This document shows positions 34,340 to 42,521 of a stretch of DNA of 64,000 nt, piece after piece. The notes under the pieces are model-generated. The model was not told the origin of the DNA and ran no database searches. It worked only from the letters and a program-made list of their open reading frames with translations. Each line of letters starts with the position of its first letter. The stretch's first letter is position 1. The translations under genes were made by a program, and so were the position numbers. Source of the stretch: Aurantimonas endophytica (GTDB taxonomy: Bacteria; Pseudomonadota; Alphaproteobacteria; Rhizobiales; Rhizobiaceae); NCBI RefSeq assembly GCF_014196845.1, contig NZ_JACIEM010000003.1, positions 496,001 to 560,000 of the forward strand, read 5' to 3'.

Positions 34340-35577
34340 GCTTCCTGGTGCTCGGCGGCGCGGCGCAGCAGTCGCGCGACCGCGTCGATGCCGGGCTCGG
34401 GCGAGAAGGCGGCGCGCACCCGCGCCTCGCCGGCTTCGGCCAGCGCGGCGGCCAGGGCCGGCTCGTTCATCAGCCGGGCGATCGCCGCCGAAAGCGCTGC
34501 CGGGTCGCGGGATTCCACCAGCAGGCCGGTGACGCCGTCCTCGACGAGCTCGGGAATTGCCGAGATGCGCGTCGAGACGACCGGCAGTCGGTGCGCCTGC
34601 GCCTCCATCAGCACGTTCGGCAAGCCGTCGCGATCGCCGGACCGGGCGATGCGCGAGGGCAGGACGAAGAGATCGGCGCCGCCCAAGAGCTTGAAGACGT
34701 AGTCGCGTTCGCGCGCCCCGTGCCAGGTGATGCGCTCGCCGATCCCGGCCCGCGCCGCCTGCGCTTTCAGCCTCTCCGTCAGCGGGCCGCCGCCGACATG
34801 GTCGAGATGCCAGTCGCGATGCTTGAGCCTGGCCAGCGCCCGGACCAAGTCGCCAAACCCCTTCTTCTCGACGGTGCGCCCGATCGTCACGATGCGGAAC
34901 GGCCCCTTGCGGCCGTGCGGCGCCGGCGGGCGGACCTCGGAGAGGTCGAGGCCGTGATAGACCAGCCGCACGCGTGCCGGATCGGCCGCGAGGCCTTGGA
35001 GTTGTTTGAGATTGACCTTGGTGCAGGTGACGCCGAAGGCGGCGGAGGCGAGCTTGTCGCGCAGTTCCCAGTCGGGGCTCGTCCAGATGTCCTTGGCATG
35101 CGCCGAGAACGACCAGCCGACGCCGAGGATCGCCGCGGCATAGCGGGCGACGGAAGCCGGCGTGTGGAGATAATGGGTGTGGATCCAGCGAACGTCGCCC
35201 GGCAGTTCGCGGGCAAGGACGCAGGCCTGGCCGAAGCGGCGATGGCGGTTCGCCGTCCTGTCGCGGGCAAGATCGGCCTCGAATATCTCGCGCGCGGCCT
35301 CATAACCCGGCTGGCGCTCGGCGAAGTCCCGGCCAGCGCGCACCCGCTGCGGATCGTCCTTCAGATATTCCGGCAGATACAGGATCTCGGCGCGGATCCG
35401 GCGATGCACCGGATGCAGCTGCCCTTCCGCCGGCTGCCGCAGCGAGACGATCAGCTGGTCGATGCCGCGCGCCTCGAGCCCGGCGATCTCCTGCGCGATG
35501 AAGGTCTCCGACAGGCGCGGATAGCCTTTCACGAGGGTCGCGATGCGCCCTCTGACGGGATGCGCCCGATCATCCAA
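34336..35577 (-). CDS. Glycosyltransferase family 4 protein
   Basis: A 413-aa GT-B enzyme. The N-terminal acceptor domain has LVKGYPRLSETFIAQEI, a block shared by exopolysaccharide GT4 enzymes, then HTHYLHTPASVARYA. The C-terminal nucleotide-sugar domain has IVTIGRTVEKKGFGDLVRAL and GLPNVLMEAQAHRLPVV. The apparent start is TTG at 35577; a GTG shortly before KGYPRL is less likely because it would cut a beta strand. It is first in a two-gene unit with the deacetylase-like gene and divergent from the peptide-type ABC transporter genes. Confidence 0.85.
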   Translation of the reverse strand: MDDRAHPVRGRIATLVKGYPRLSETFIAQEIAGLEARGIDQLIVSLRQPAEGQLHPVHRRIRAEILYLPEYLKDDPQRVRAGRDFAERQPGYEAAREIFEADLARDRTANRHRRFGQACVLARELPGDVRWIHTHYLHTPASVARYAAAILGVGWSFSAHAKDIWTSPDWELRDKLASAAFGVTCTKVNLKQLQGLAADPARVRLVYHGLDLSEVRPPAPHGRKGPFRIVTIGRTVEKKGFGDLVRALARLKHRDWHLDHVGGGPLTERLKAQAARAGIGERITWHGARERDYVFKLLGGADLFVLPSRIARSGDRDGLPNVLMEAQAHRLPVVSTRISAIPELVEDGVTGLLVESRDPAALSAAIARLMNEPALAAALAEAGEARVRAAFSPEPGIDAVARLLRRAAEHQEA

Positions 35578-35731
35578 TGGCTGGGTCTCCGGTTCGTCGA
35601 CGCGTCCCTTGCACCGACGCTGGCTGGCCGGGCGGCGCCGGCATCTAGGCGAATTGCCGCGGCCACCGCAAGCCGTGGGTTGGTGGAGGATTTATGACGG
35701 TTTCGTCCGCGGTGGCACCGCATACGGTCGA

Positions 35732-35760
35732 TTGACAATCGCCCCGCGCTCGCCGCTAAC
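35732..35760 (+). promoter_or_regulatory. Possible promoter of the ABC transporter operon
   Basis: A perfect TTGACA (35732-35737) is followed after 17 nt by GCTAAC (35755-35760), 33 nt before the start of the binding-protein gene. The -35 is strong and the -10 is weak. It lies in the 215-nt divergent region between the GT4 gene and the transporter genes. Confidence 0.4.
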
Positions 35761-35792
35761 TGCTAAAGTGGCCGTACGACAGGGACATTGCC

Positions 35793-37766
35793 ATGCGGGA
35801 AACGACCAGGGCGGGATTGGCGCGGCGGCGGGGCAGCCGTTCCGTCGCCTTGGCTTTGTCGCTCTATCTGGCCTTGCCCGGATTTCCCCGCGCTGAAGCC
35901 GGACCGGTCGAAACCGCGGGGCTCGCCGCCGCCGTTGCCGACGGCAGCCTGCCGCCGATCGCCGAGCGCCTGCCGTCGCTGCCGCGAGTCATGCCGATCC
36001 ACAGCGCCTGCCCGAGCGACCAGCTGGGCGGCACGCTGCGGATGCTCGGCGGCAGCGCCAAGGACACGCGCAACCTGCCGGTCTTCGGCTATTCGCGCCT
36101 CGTCGGCTACGACACCGATTTCAACATCGTCCCGGACATTGCCGCCGGTGTCGATGTCGAGGATGGCCGCGTCTTCAATTTTCACCTCCGCCCCGGCATG
36201 CGCTGGTCCGACGGCGCACCGTTCACCTCCGAGGACTTCCGCTATTTCTGGGAAGACATGGCGAAGAACCCGGCGATCGCGAAATTCGGCGTGCCGGTCG
36301 AGCTCCTCGTCGACGGCGAGGAACCGCACGTCAGCTTCCCCGGTCCCTACGAGGTCCGCTATGCCTGGAGCCGGCCGAACCCCAATTTCCTCGCCTCCCT
36401 GGCGGCGGCAACGCCGCTCGAGATCTTTCGCCCGGCCCATTATCTCAAGAAGTTCCACGCCAGCCATCAGGACGAGGCCGCGCTGGCCGCGAAGGTCGAG
36501 AAGGCGGGCCAGCGCAACTGGGCCGCGCTGCATTTCAACAAGGATCGCAGCCAGCGCAACGACAATCCGGACATGCCGACAATCCAGCCATGGAAGCTCG
36601 CTACCGAGCCGCCGGCGGAACGGCTGATCTTCGAGCGCAATCCCTATTTTCACCGCGTCGACCAGGAGGGGCGGCAGCTTCCCTATATCGACCAGGTATC
36701 GCTCACCGTCGCCAATCCGGAGCTGATCCCGGCCAAGGTGGCGAATGGCGAGGCAGACCTGCAGGCCGCTTACCTGGCCTTTCCGAACTATCCGTTCCTG
36801 AAGCGCGGCGAGGCCCGCAGCGACTACACGGTACGGCGCTGGCGTTCGGGGCGCGGCTCGCACGTGACGCTGTTTCCGAATCTGAACGCCGCCGACCCTG
36901 TCTGGCGCGCAGTGCTGCAGACCGCAGATTTCCGGCGCGCCCTGTCGCTGGCGATCAATCGCGACGATATCGACAAGGCGATCTTCTACGGGCTGGCCGA
37001 GCCGGCGGCCAACACGATCCTGCCCGGATCGAAGCTCTTCGACCCGGCGCTGCGCACGAGCTGGGCCAATTATGACCCGCAGGCCGCCAACGCGCTGCTC
37101 GACAGGCTCGGCCTGATGCGCGGGCCGAACGGGCTGCGCCGCCTCCCCGACGGGCGCGAGATGCGGATCGTCGTCGAGACCGCCGGCGAAAGCAGCGAGC
37201 AGAGCGACGTCCTGGAACTCGTTCGCGAGGATTGGCGCAAGATCGGCATCGACCTCCTCACCCGGGAAGCCCAGCGCGAGATATTTCGCAACCGCGTCAA
37301 GGCGGGCTCGACGCTGATGTCGGTGTGGAGCGGGCTCGACAACGGCCTGCCGACGCCGGCAACGGATCCGCGCGAACTTGCGCCGGCGACCGCCGAGCAG
37401 CTGCAATGGCCGGGCTACGGCATGTGGGTGGAAACCGGCGGCACCGGCGGCGAGGCGCCCGGCGACGTCGCGGCCTTGGCCGGCGTCCGGGATCTGATTG
37501 CCCTGCGACGTGCCTGGCGGGAGACCCTCGACGAGGCCGAGCGGACGGCGATATGGAAGAAGATGCTGGCGATCAACGCCGACGAGGTCTTCACCATCGG
37601 CATCGTCACCGAGGTCGACCAGGTGGTCGTCGTCTCGAACAAGCTGAACAACGTGCCGACGCGCGGCGTCTACAATTACGATCCGGGGGCGTATTTCGGC
37701 ATCTACAATCCGGACGGCTTCTATTTCGACTGCGCGGCCGTGGCGGTGGCAGGCAACCCCTCGTGA
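35793..37766 (+). CDS. ABC transporter substrate-binding protein, family 5 (oligopeptide type)
   Basis: A 657-aa periplasmic binding protein. It has a signal peptide ending near GFPRAEAGPV. The SBP_bac_5 fold is visible from LGGTLRMLGGSAKD, FHLRPGMRWSDGAPFTSEDF and ADFRRALSLAINRDDIDKAI. It is longer than DppA/OppA (about 540), like the large variants that bind bulky ligands. It is followed by two permease genes with GTGA and ATGA overlaps. The matching ATPases are encoded on the opposite strand at 45229-47250. The ligand could be a peptide, glycopeptide or oligosaccharide. Confidence 0.88.
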   Translation: MRETTRAGLARRRGSRSVALALSLYLALPGFPRAEAGPVETAGLAAAVADGSLPPIAERLPSLPRVMPIHSACPSDQLGGTLRMLGGSAKDTRNLPVFGYSRLVGYDTDFNIVPDIAAGVDVEDGRVFNFHLRPGMRWSDGAPFTSEDFRYFWEDMAKNPAIAKFGVPVELLVDGEEPHVSFPGPYEVRYAWSRPNPNFLASLAAATPLEIFRPAHYLKKFHASHQDEAALAAKVEKAGQRNWAALHFNKDRSQRNDNPDMPTIQPWKLATEPPAERLIFERNPYFHRVDQEGRQLPYIDQVSLTVANPELIPAKVANGEADLQAAYLAFPNYPFLKRGEARSDYTVRRWRSGRGSHVTLFPNLNAADPVWRAVLQTADFRRALSLAINRDDIDKAIFYGLAEPAANTILPGSKLFDPALRTSWANYDPQAANALLDRLGLMRGPNGLRRLPDGREMRIVVETAGESSEQSDVLELVREDWRKIGIDLLTREAQREIFRNRVKAGSTLMSVWSGLDNGLPTPATDPRELAPATAEQLQWPGYGMWVETGGTGGEAPGDVAALAGVRDLIALRRAWRETLDEAERTAIWKKMLAINADEVFTIGIVTEVDQVVVVSNKLNNVPTRGVYNYDPGAYFGIYNPDGFYFDCAAVAVAGNPS

Positions 37767-38761
37767 TCCGGTATCTCGGCGGGCGTCTCTTCACCATGGC
37801 CTGGACGCTCGTCGCCATCAGCGTCATCGTCTTCGTCATCATCCAGCTGCCGCCAGGCGACTACCTGACCAGCTACATCGCCGAGCTGCAGGCCCAGGGC
37901 GAAACCGTCAGCGGCGACAAGATCGCCTTCCTGCGGGAGGAATACGGTCTCGACCGCCCGCTCTGGGAGCAATATCTCGTCTGGGCCGGCGGCCTTCTCC
38001 AGGGCGATCTCGGCTATTCGTTCGAGTACAACCAGCCGGTTGCCGACATCGTCGGCGACCGCATGCCGATGACCATCCTGCTCAATGCCGCCACGATCCT
38101 CTTCGTCTACCTGGTGTCGTTCCCGATCGGCATCTACTCGGCGACGCATCAGTATAGCTGGGCCGATCACGGGCTGAGCTTCCTCGGCTTCCTGGGGCTG
38201 GCGACGCCGAACTTCCTCTTGGCGCTGATCCTGCTCTATCTCGCCAATGTCTGGTTCGGCACCTCGATCGGCGGGCTGATGGCGCCGGAATTCATCGACG
38301 AGCCTTGGTCGCTGGCCAAGATCGGTTCGGTCCTGTCGCATCTCTGGGTGCCGGTGCTGGTCATCGGCACCGCGGGAACTGCCGGCATGATCCGGCGGCT
38401 GCGGGCGAACCTCCTCGACGAGCTGAACCGGCAATATGTCGTCACCGCCCGGGCGAAGGGCCTGACGGAGGGCCGCCTGCTGCTGAAATACCCGCTGCGC
38501 ATGGCGCTCAACCCGTTCGTCGCCGACCTCGGCACGCTGCTGCCGCAGATCGTTTCCGGGTCGGTGATCATCTCGGCGGTGATGTCGCTGCCGACGACAG
38601 GGCCGATGCTGCTCGCGTCGCTGCGCAGCCAGGACATGTATCTCGCCGGCTCGTTCCTGATGTTCCTCGCCGTCCTCACCGTCGTCGGCATGTTCGTCTC
38701 CGACGTGCTGCTCGCTTTGCTCGATCCCCGGATCCGGCTGGGCAAGAGCACGCCGCGATGA
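37763..38761 (+). CDS. ABC transporter permease, DppB type
   Basis: A 332-aa membrane protein with about six transmembrane segments, starting with the usual RYLGGRLFTMAWTLVAISV. The periplasmic loop carries LREEYGLDRPLWEQYLVW and the EAA loop is VVTARAKGLTEGRLLLKYPL, which docks to the ATPase. The start is GTG in a GTGA overlap with the binding-protein gene, so the two are translationally coupled. Together with the next gene it forms the import channel. Confidence 0.9.
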   Translation: MIRYLGGRLFTMAWTLVAISVIVFVIIQLPPGDYLTSYIAELQAQGETVSGDKIAFLREEYGLDRPLWEQYLVWAGGLLQGDLGYSFEYNQPVADIVGDRMPMTILLNAATILFVYLVSFPIGIYSATHQYSWADHGLSFLGFLGLATPNFLLALILLYLANVWFGTSIGGLMAPEFIDEPWSLAKIGSVLSHLWVPVLVIGTAGTAGMIRRLRANLLDELNRQYVVTARAKGLTEGRLLLKYPLRMALNPFVADLGTLLPQIVSGSVIISAVMSLPTTGPMLLASLRSQDMYLAGSFLMFLAVLTVVGMFVSDVLLALLDPRIRLGKSTPR

Positions 38762-39912
38762 GCAGCCTGCCGCATTTCGTCTCGCAGGAGCGCTTCGACC
38801 CGGAGGCGACGATCGCCGAGGGCTCGATCGTTTCGGGCGCCTATGCGCGGGCCTCGCAGGCGAAGCTGATCTGGTGGCGATTCCTGCGCCACCGCGTAGC
38901 CGTGGTATCGCTGGCCTTCCTCCTGATCAGCTACGTCTCGATCGCCTTCATCGAGTTCCTGGCGCCCTACGAGCTGCAGTCGCGCCACACCGACCACATC
39001 TTCGCCCCGCCGCAATCGGTGCATCTGTTCCACGAAGGCAGCTTCGTGGGCCCGTTCGTCTATCCGCTGCAATACCAGCTGGACCTCGACACGCTGCGCC
39101 GCGTCTATACGTCCGACACCAGCCGACCGATGCCGCTCCGCTTCTTCTGCCAGGGCGAGACCTACCGTTTCTGGGGCCTCGTCGAGGCACAGACCCACCT
39201 CGTCTGTCCGCCCGAAGGCGGCACGCTGTTCCTGCTTGGCACCGACCGCCTCGGACGGGACATGTGGTCGCGCATCCTCTACGGCGCGCGCATATCGCTC
39301 ACCGTCGGCCTGGTCGGGGTGACGCTCAGCTTCCTGCTCGGCATCACCATCGGCGGGGCGGCGGGCTATTTCGGCGGCTGGGTGGATTCGGTCGTCCAGC
39401 GTGTCACCGAAATCCTGCGCTCGATCCCGGAACTGCCCCTCTGGCTGGCGCTTTCGGCGGCGCTGCCTGTCACCTGGAGCCCGCTGCTCGTGTATTTCGG
39501 GATCACGCTGATCCTGGCGCTGCTCGACTGGCCGGGGCTTGCCCGCGCCGTCCGCTCCAAGCTGTTCGCGCTGCGAGAGGAGGATTTCGTCGTGGCCGCG
39601 GAGATGCTCGGCGCGCGGCCGCGCCGGATCATCTTCCGCCATCTCCTGCCCAATTTCATGAGCCATCTGATCGCCTCGGCGTCGCTGTCGATCCCGACGA
39701 TGATCCTCGCCGAGACGGCGCTGTCCTTCCTCGGCCTCGGCCTGAGGCCGCCGATCACCAGCTGGGGCGTGCTCCTCTCGGAGGCGCAGAACATCGAGGC
39801 GGTGGCGCTCTATCCGTGGCTGCTTTTGCCGATGCTGCCGGTGGTGCTGACGGTCCTCGCCTTCAGCTTCGTCGGCGACGGGCTGCGCGACGCCGTCGAC
39901 CCGCACCATTGA
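38758..39912 (+). CDS. ABC transporter permease, DppC type
   Basis: A 384-aa permease with N-terminal TM (AVVSLAFLLISYVSIAFIEF), a large periplasmic insertion of about 130 residues, then LLGTDRLGRDMWSRILYGAR and the EAA loop VAAEMLGARPRRIIFRHLLP. It is longer than typical DppC (about 300) because of the insertion, which also occurs in permeases paired with large binding proteins. Its start overlaps the previous stop as ATGA. It converges with the cyclase gene, leaving only 9 nt between stops and no terminator. Confidence 0.9.
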   Translation: MSSLPHFVSQERFDPEATIAEGSIVSGAYARASQAKLIWWRFLRHRVAVVSLAFLLISYVSIAFIEFLAPYELQSRHTDHIFAPPQSVHLFHEGSFVGPFVYPLQYQLDLDTLRRVYTSDTSRPMPLRFFCQGETYRFWGLVEAQTHLVCPPEGGTLFLLGTDRLGRDMWSRILYGARISLTVGLVGVTLSFLLGITIGGAAGYFGGWVDSVVQRVTEILRSIPELPLWLALSAALPVTWSPLLVYFGITLILALLDWPGLARAVRSKLFALREEDFVVAAEMLGARPRRIIFRHLLPNFMSHLIASASLSIPTMILAETALSFLGLGLRPPITSWGVLLSEAQNIEAVALYPWLLLPMLPVVLTVLAFSFVGDGLRDAVDPHH

Positions 39913-39921
39913 CGCCGGCGA

Positions 39922-41157
39922 TCATTCCGCTGCGGCGGCCAGCCCGAGCGCGGCCTGGGTCTCCGGGCAGAGCGTGAACAGCTCCATTTGCCGCTCGACG
40001 CCGTTGAGCATGTGCAGCCCCGTAGAACACCAGCGACCGGGCACCAGAGCGGCGACATTGGCGCTGGCGAGCACATTCGTGTCGAGCGACTTGGTCAGCT
40101 TCTCGATGCGCTCCACCTCGGTCACGGTCGAGCCGATGACGGTGAAGGCAAGCCGTTCGGGCACACCGATATTGCCGAAGACGACTTCGCCTATATTCAG
40201 GCCGATGCCGAACTCGATCAGGTCCCGTCCGGCGGCCGCGCGAACGGCGTTGGCCTCGTCGCGCATCTTGAACGACTCGCCGACGGCATCCAGAACCCGG
40301 GCGGTGATCGCCTCCGGGTCGGTTTCCTCGTCGATCGGATAGATCACCAGGACCGCGTCGCCGATGAAGGCGAGAACCTCGCCGCCGGCACGGATCGCCG
40401 GGCGGGCGGCGCATTCGAAATAGTCGTTGAGGAGCTGGAGGAAGTCTTCGCTCGGCAGACTGCCGGTGAGCCGCGTCGAGTTTCGCAGGTCCGAATACCA
40501 GACGAGTGCCCGCGTGGTGGCGCCGCCGCCGAGACGGATATTGCCGTTGAGCACGCTCCGGCCGGCCTTCTGGCCGAGATAGGTCTCGACGATGTTGCTG
40601 GTGATCTGCGACTGGATGATCGACTTGCAGGCCAGCGCGAAGGACTGCTGGATCTCCTGCAGGACCCGCAGGTCCTCGTCGGTGAAACCGGCAGCGCGGT
40701 CGCTGGCCCAGATCACGATGATGCCGCCCGGGCGGCCCTCCATGAACATGCCCGGTTCGGAGAATTCGGTCCGCAGCGCGAGATAGTCGGTGTAGCCCTC
40801 CGCGGCGAGTTCCTCGAACAGCGGAAAGTCGAGCGTATGGCCAGGCCCCACGAGACGGCGCCGCAGTACCGGCAGATCGGCCTCCAGCATATAGCGCAAG
40901 GGGCTGCGCTGCCACGCGTCGGTGTTGGCGTCCTGGTGATGGAAGTGATCCAGCACGGCTGAAGGCTGGTTGCGATGCCAGCTGATCATCTCGGCGCGGA
41001 ACAGCGGATGCAGGGTCGGCCAGTTGAGCCGCGCCCGGGCGATCGGCACGCCGATGCCGTTCAGCCGTTGGCACAGCTGCTCGAAAATGGTTTCCAGCCT
41101 CGGCTTGCCGAGGGCTTCCTTCAGCAGCCAGTCGTCGACCTGTTGCGTCAGGCTCAT
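39922..41157 (-). CDS. Class III adenylate/guanylate cyclase (writer of the triad)
   Basis: A 411-aa soluble protein. The first half resembles the N-terminal domain of many rhizobial cyclases (RARLNWPTLHPLFRAEMISW) with a GAF-like stretch. The C-terminal class III catalytic domain has metal-binding Asp223 in VWYSDLRNST and Asp267 in EVLAFIGDAVL. The region FTVIGSTVTEVERIEKL differs from the usual GDxVNLAARLE: the substrate Asp is Ser and the transition-state Asn is Thr, while Arg350 is kept. Product nucleotide and full activity are therefore uncertain. Its ATG directly abuts the stop of the hydrolase gene (TAG-ATG). Confidence 0.85.
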   Translation of the reverse strand: MSLTQQVDDWLLKEALGKPRLETIFEQLCQRLNGIGVPIARARLNWPTLHPLFRAEMISWHRNQPSAVLDHFHHQDANTDAWQRSPLRYMLEADLPVLRRRLVGPGHTLDFPLFEELAAEGYTDYLALRTEFSEPGMFMEGRPGGIIVIWASDRAAGFTDEDLRVLQEIQQSFALACKSIIQSQITSNIVETYLGQKAGRSVLNGNIRLGGGATTRALVWYSDLRNSTRLTGSLPSEDFLQLLNDYFECAARPAIRAGGEVLAFIGDAVLVIYPIDEETDPEAITARVLDAVGESFKMRDEANAVRAAAGRDLIEFGIGLNIGEVVFGNIGVPERLAFTVIGSTVTEVERIEKLTKSLDTNVLASANVAALVPGRWCSTGLHMLNGVERQMELFTLCPETQAALGLAAAAE

Positions 41158-42012
41158 CTAGCCCGCCTCCACGATCCGTACCCGTTCGGCGATATCGAGA
41201 GTGAGACCGGTTTCCGCAACCAGCATTCCCGGAAAAACCGCCTGCGCCCGCCCGACGAGATCGGCGAGCCAAGTGTCGGTCCGGGAGATGTCATGGTGAA
41301 AGGCGACGAGGCGGGGCACGCCGGCGGCGCGGCAGAGCCGCACGCCCTCTTCCCAGGTCGAGTGCCCGAAGCCGCGATACTTGGGATATTCCTCGTCCGT
41401 ATACATGCTGTCGTAGATCATGATGTCTGCGCCTTCGATGAGGTCGCAGATACCCTGGTCGAGGCCGCCGGCGCGGTGTTCGGTGTCGGTGATGTAGCAG
41501 ACGGCCCGGCCGCCATATTCGACCCGATAGCCGACCGCGCCATTGGGGTGGTTCAGCCGCACGGTGCGGATGCGCACGTCCGGGAACAGGTCGAGCACGT
41601 CGGGCGGCCGGAAGTCGCAGTATTTGATGTCGGCGGCGAACTGCTTCGGCGTGACCGGGAAGTAGGGCGGGCACATGAAGCGCTCCACCATGTTCCGGCA
41701 GGTCGTGTTGTCCTCGAAATGCCCGGCATGGATGCGCACCGACGTGCCCGCATGATAGAGCGGCATGAAGAACGGCAGGCCGATGATATGGTCGAAATGG
41801 CAGTGGGTGAGCAGCACGTCGACGTCGCGCACCTCGCCATTGTAGAGTTTGCGGCCACAGCCGACGATCCCGGTGCCGGCATCGAGCACGATGACATGGT
41901 CACCGCAGCGCAGCTCGACGCAGCTCGTGTCGCTGCCGAAGCGTGTATTGGCGGCGGCGGGCGCCGGGATGCTGCCGCGCGCGCCCCAGATGGTCAGTTC
42001 GAACCGGCTCAA
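41158..42012 (-). CDS. Metallo-beta-lactamase-fold hydrolase, probable cyclic nucleotide phosphodiesterase (eraser of the triad)
   Basis: A 284-aa MBL-fold protein. Metal ligands are visible: THCHFDHIIG (H70, H72, D74, H75), LNHPNG (H155), DTEH (D176) and HHD near 240. The beginning FELTIWGARGSIPAP and the motif GHSTWEEGVRLCRAAGV put it in the group that includes cyclic-nucleotide-degrading enzymes such as Apyc1 and PhnP-type phosphodiesterases. The start is TTG in a TTGA overlap with the cNMP-binding gene; no ATG fits. Between a cNMP reader and a cyclase, degradation of cNMP is the simplest role (inference). Confidence 0.8.
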   Translation of the reverse strand: MSRFELTIWGARGSIPAPAAANTRFGSDTSCVELRCGDHVIVLDAGTGIVGCGRKLYNGEVRDVDVLLTHCHFDHIIGLPFFMPLYHAGTSVRIHAGHFEDNTTCRNMVERFMCPPYFPVTPKQFAADIKYCDFRPPDVLDLFPDVRIRTVRLNHPNGAVGYRVEYGGRAVCYITDTEHRAGGLDQGICDLIEGADIMIYDSMYTDEEYPKYRGFGHSTWEEGVRLCRAAGVPRLVAFHHDISRTDTWLADLVGRAQAVFPGMLVAETGLTLDIAERVRIVEAG

Positions 42013-42482
42013 GCCTCGCCGCCTCTCGACGCCGCGAGATTGCGCGCGCGGACAAGCTCCTCGTTGGTGTGGGTCAGGCGTTCGGCGAGACCGCGCATGA
42101 CCTCCGCGGCGATCTCGGGGAACTGTTTCAAGAGCTGCAGGAACGACTCCTTGCGCACCCTGAGCGCGGTCAGGCCGGTCCGGGCGGTGACCGTCGCGGT
42201 GCGGGGCGTGTCGCATAGGATCGATATCTCGCCGACGACGTCGCCTGAGCGGAGCGTCGCGACCAGATAGTCGCCGGCCTCCGTTGCCACGGAAACGTCG
42301 GCTTCGCCATCCACCAGCACATAGGCCGCGTCACCGGGCTGCCCCTGCCGGCAGATGACCTGCCCGGCACGATAGGCGATCGAATCCGAGGTGAAGGCGA
42401 TCAACTTGAGCCGCGCCGGCTCGATGCCGGCAAATATCGGCACGGACCGCAAGAGGTCGATTTCGGACTTCAGGAGCGTCAC
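42009..42482 (-). CDS. Stand-alone cyclic nucleotide-binding domain protein (reader of the triad)
   Basis: A 157-aa single cNMP-binding domain without a DNA-binding domain. The phosphate-binding cassette is GDVVGEISIL followed by PRTATVTA (Glu85, Arg94, Thr95). The Arg that contacts the cyclic phosphate is present. A C-terminal helix of about 35 residues (EVMRGLAERLTHTNEELVRA) may form a coiled coil to a partner protein, for instance the ABC-like protein encoded 39 nt upstream. It is not a Crp-type transcription factor because no helix-turn-helix follows. Confidence 0.85.
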   Translation of the reverse strand: MTLLKSEIDLLRSVPIFAGIEPARLKLIAFTSDSIAYRAGQVICRQGQPGDAAYVLVDGEADVSVATEAGDYLVATLRSGDVVGEISILCDTPRTATVTARTGLTALRVRKESFLQLLKQFPEIAAEVMRGLAERLTHTNEELVRARNLAASRGGEA

Positions 42483-42521
42483 TTCAGGCCTCTTCGATTC
42501 ACCGTTATGGTCGCCATCACA

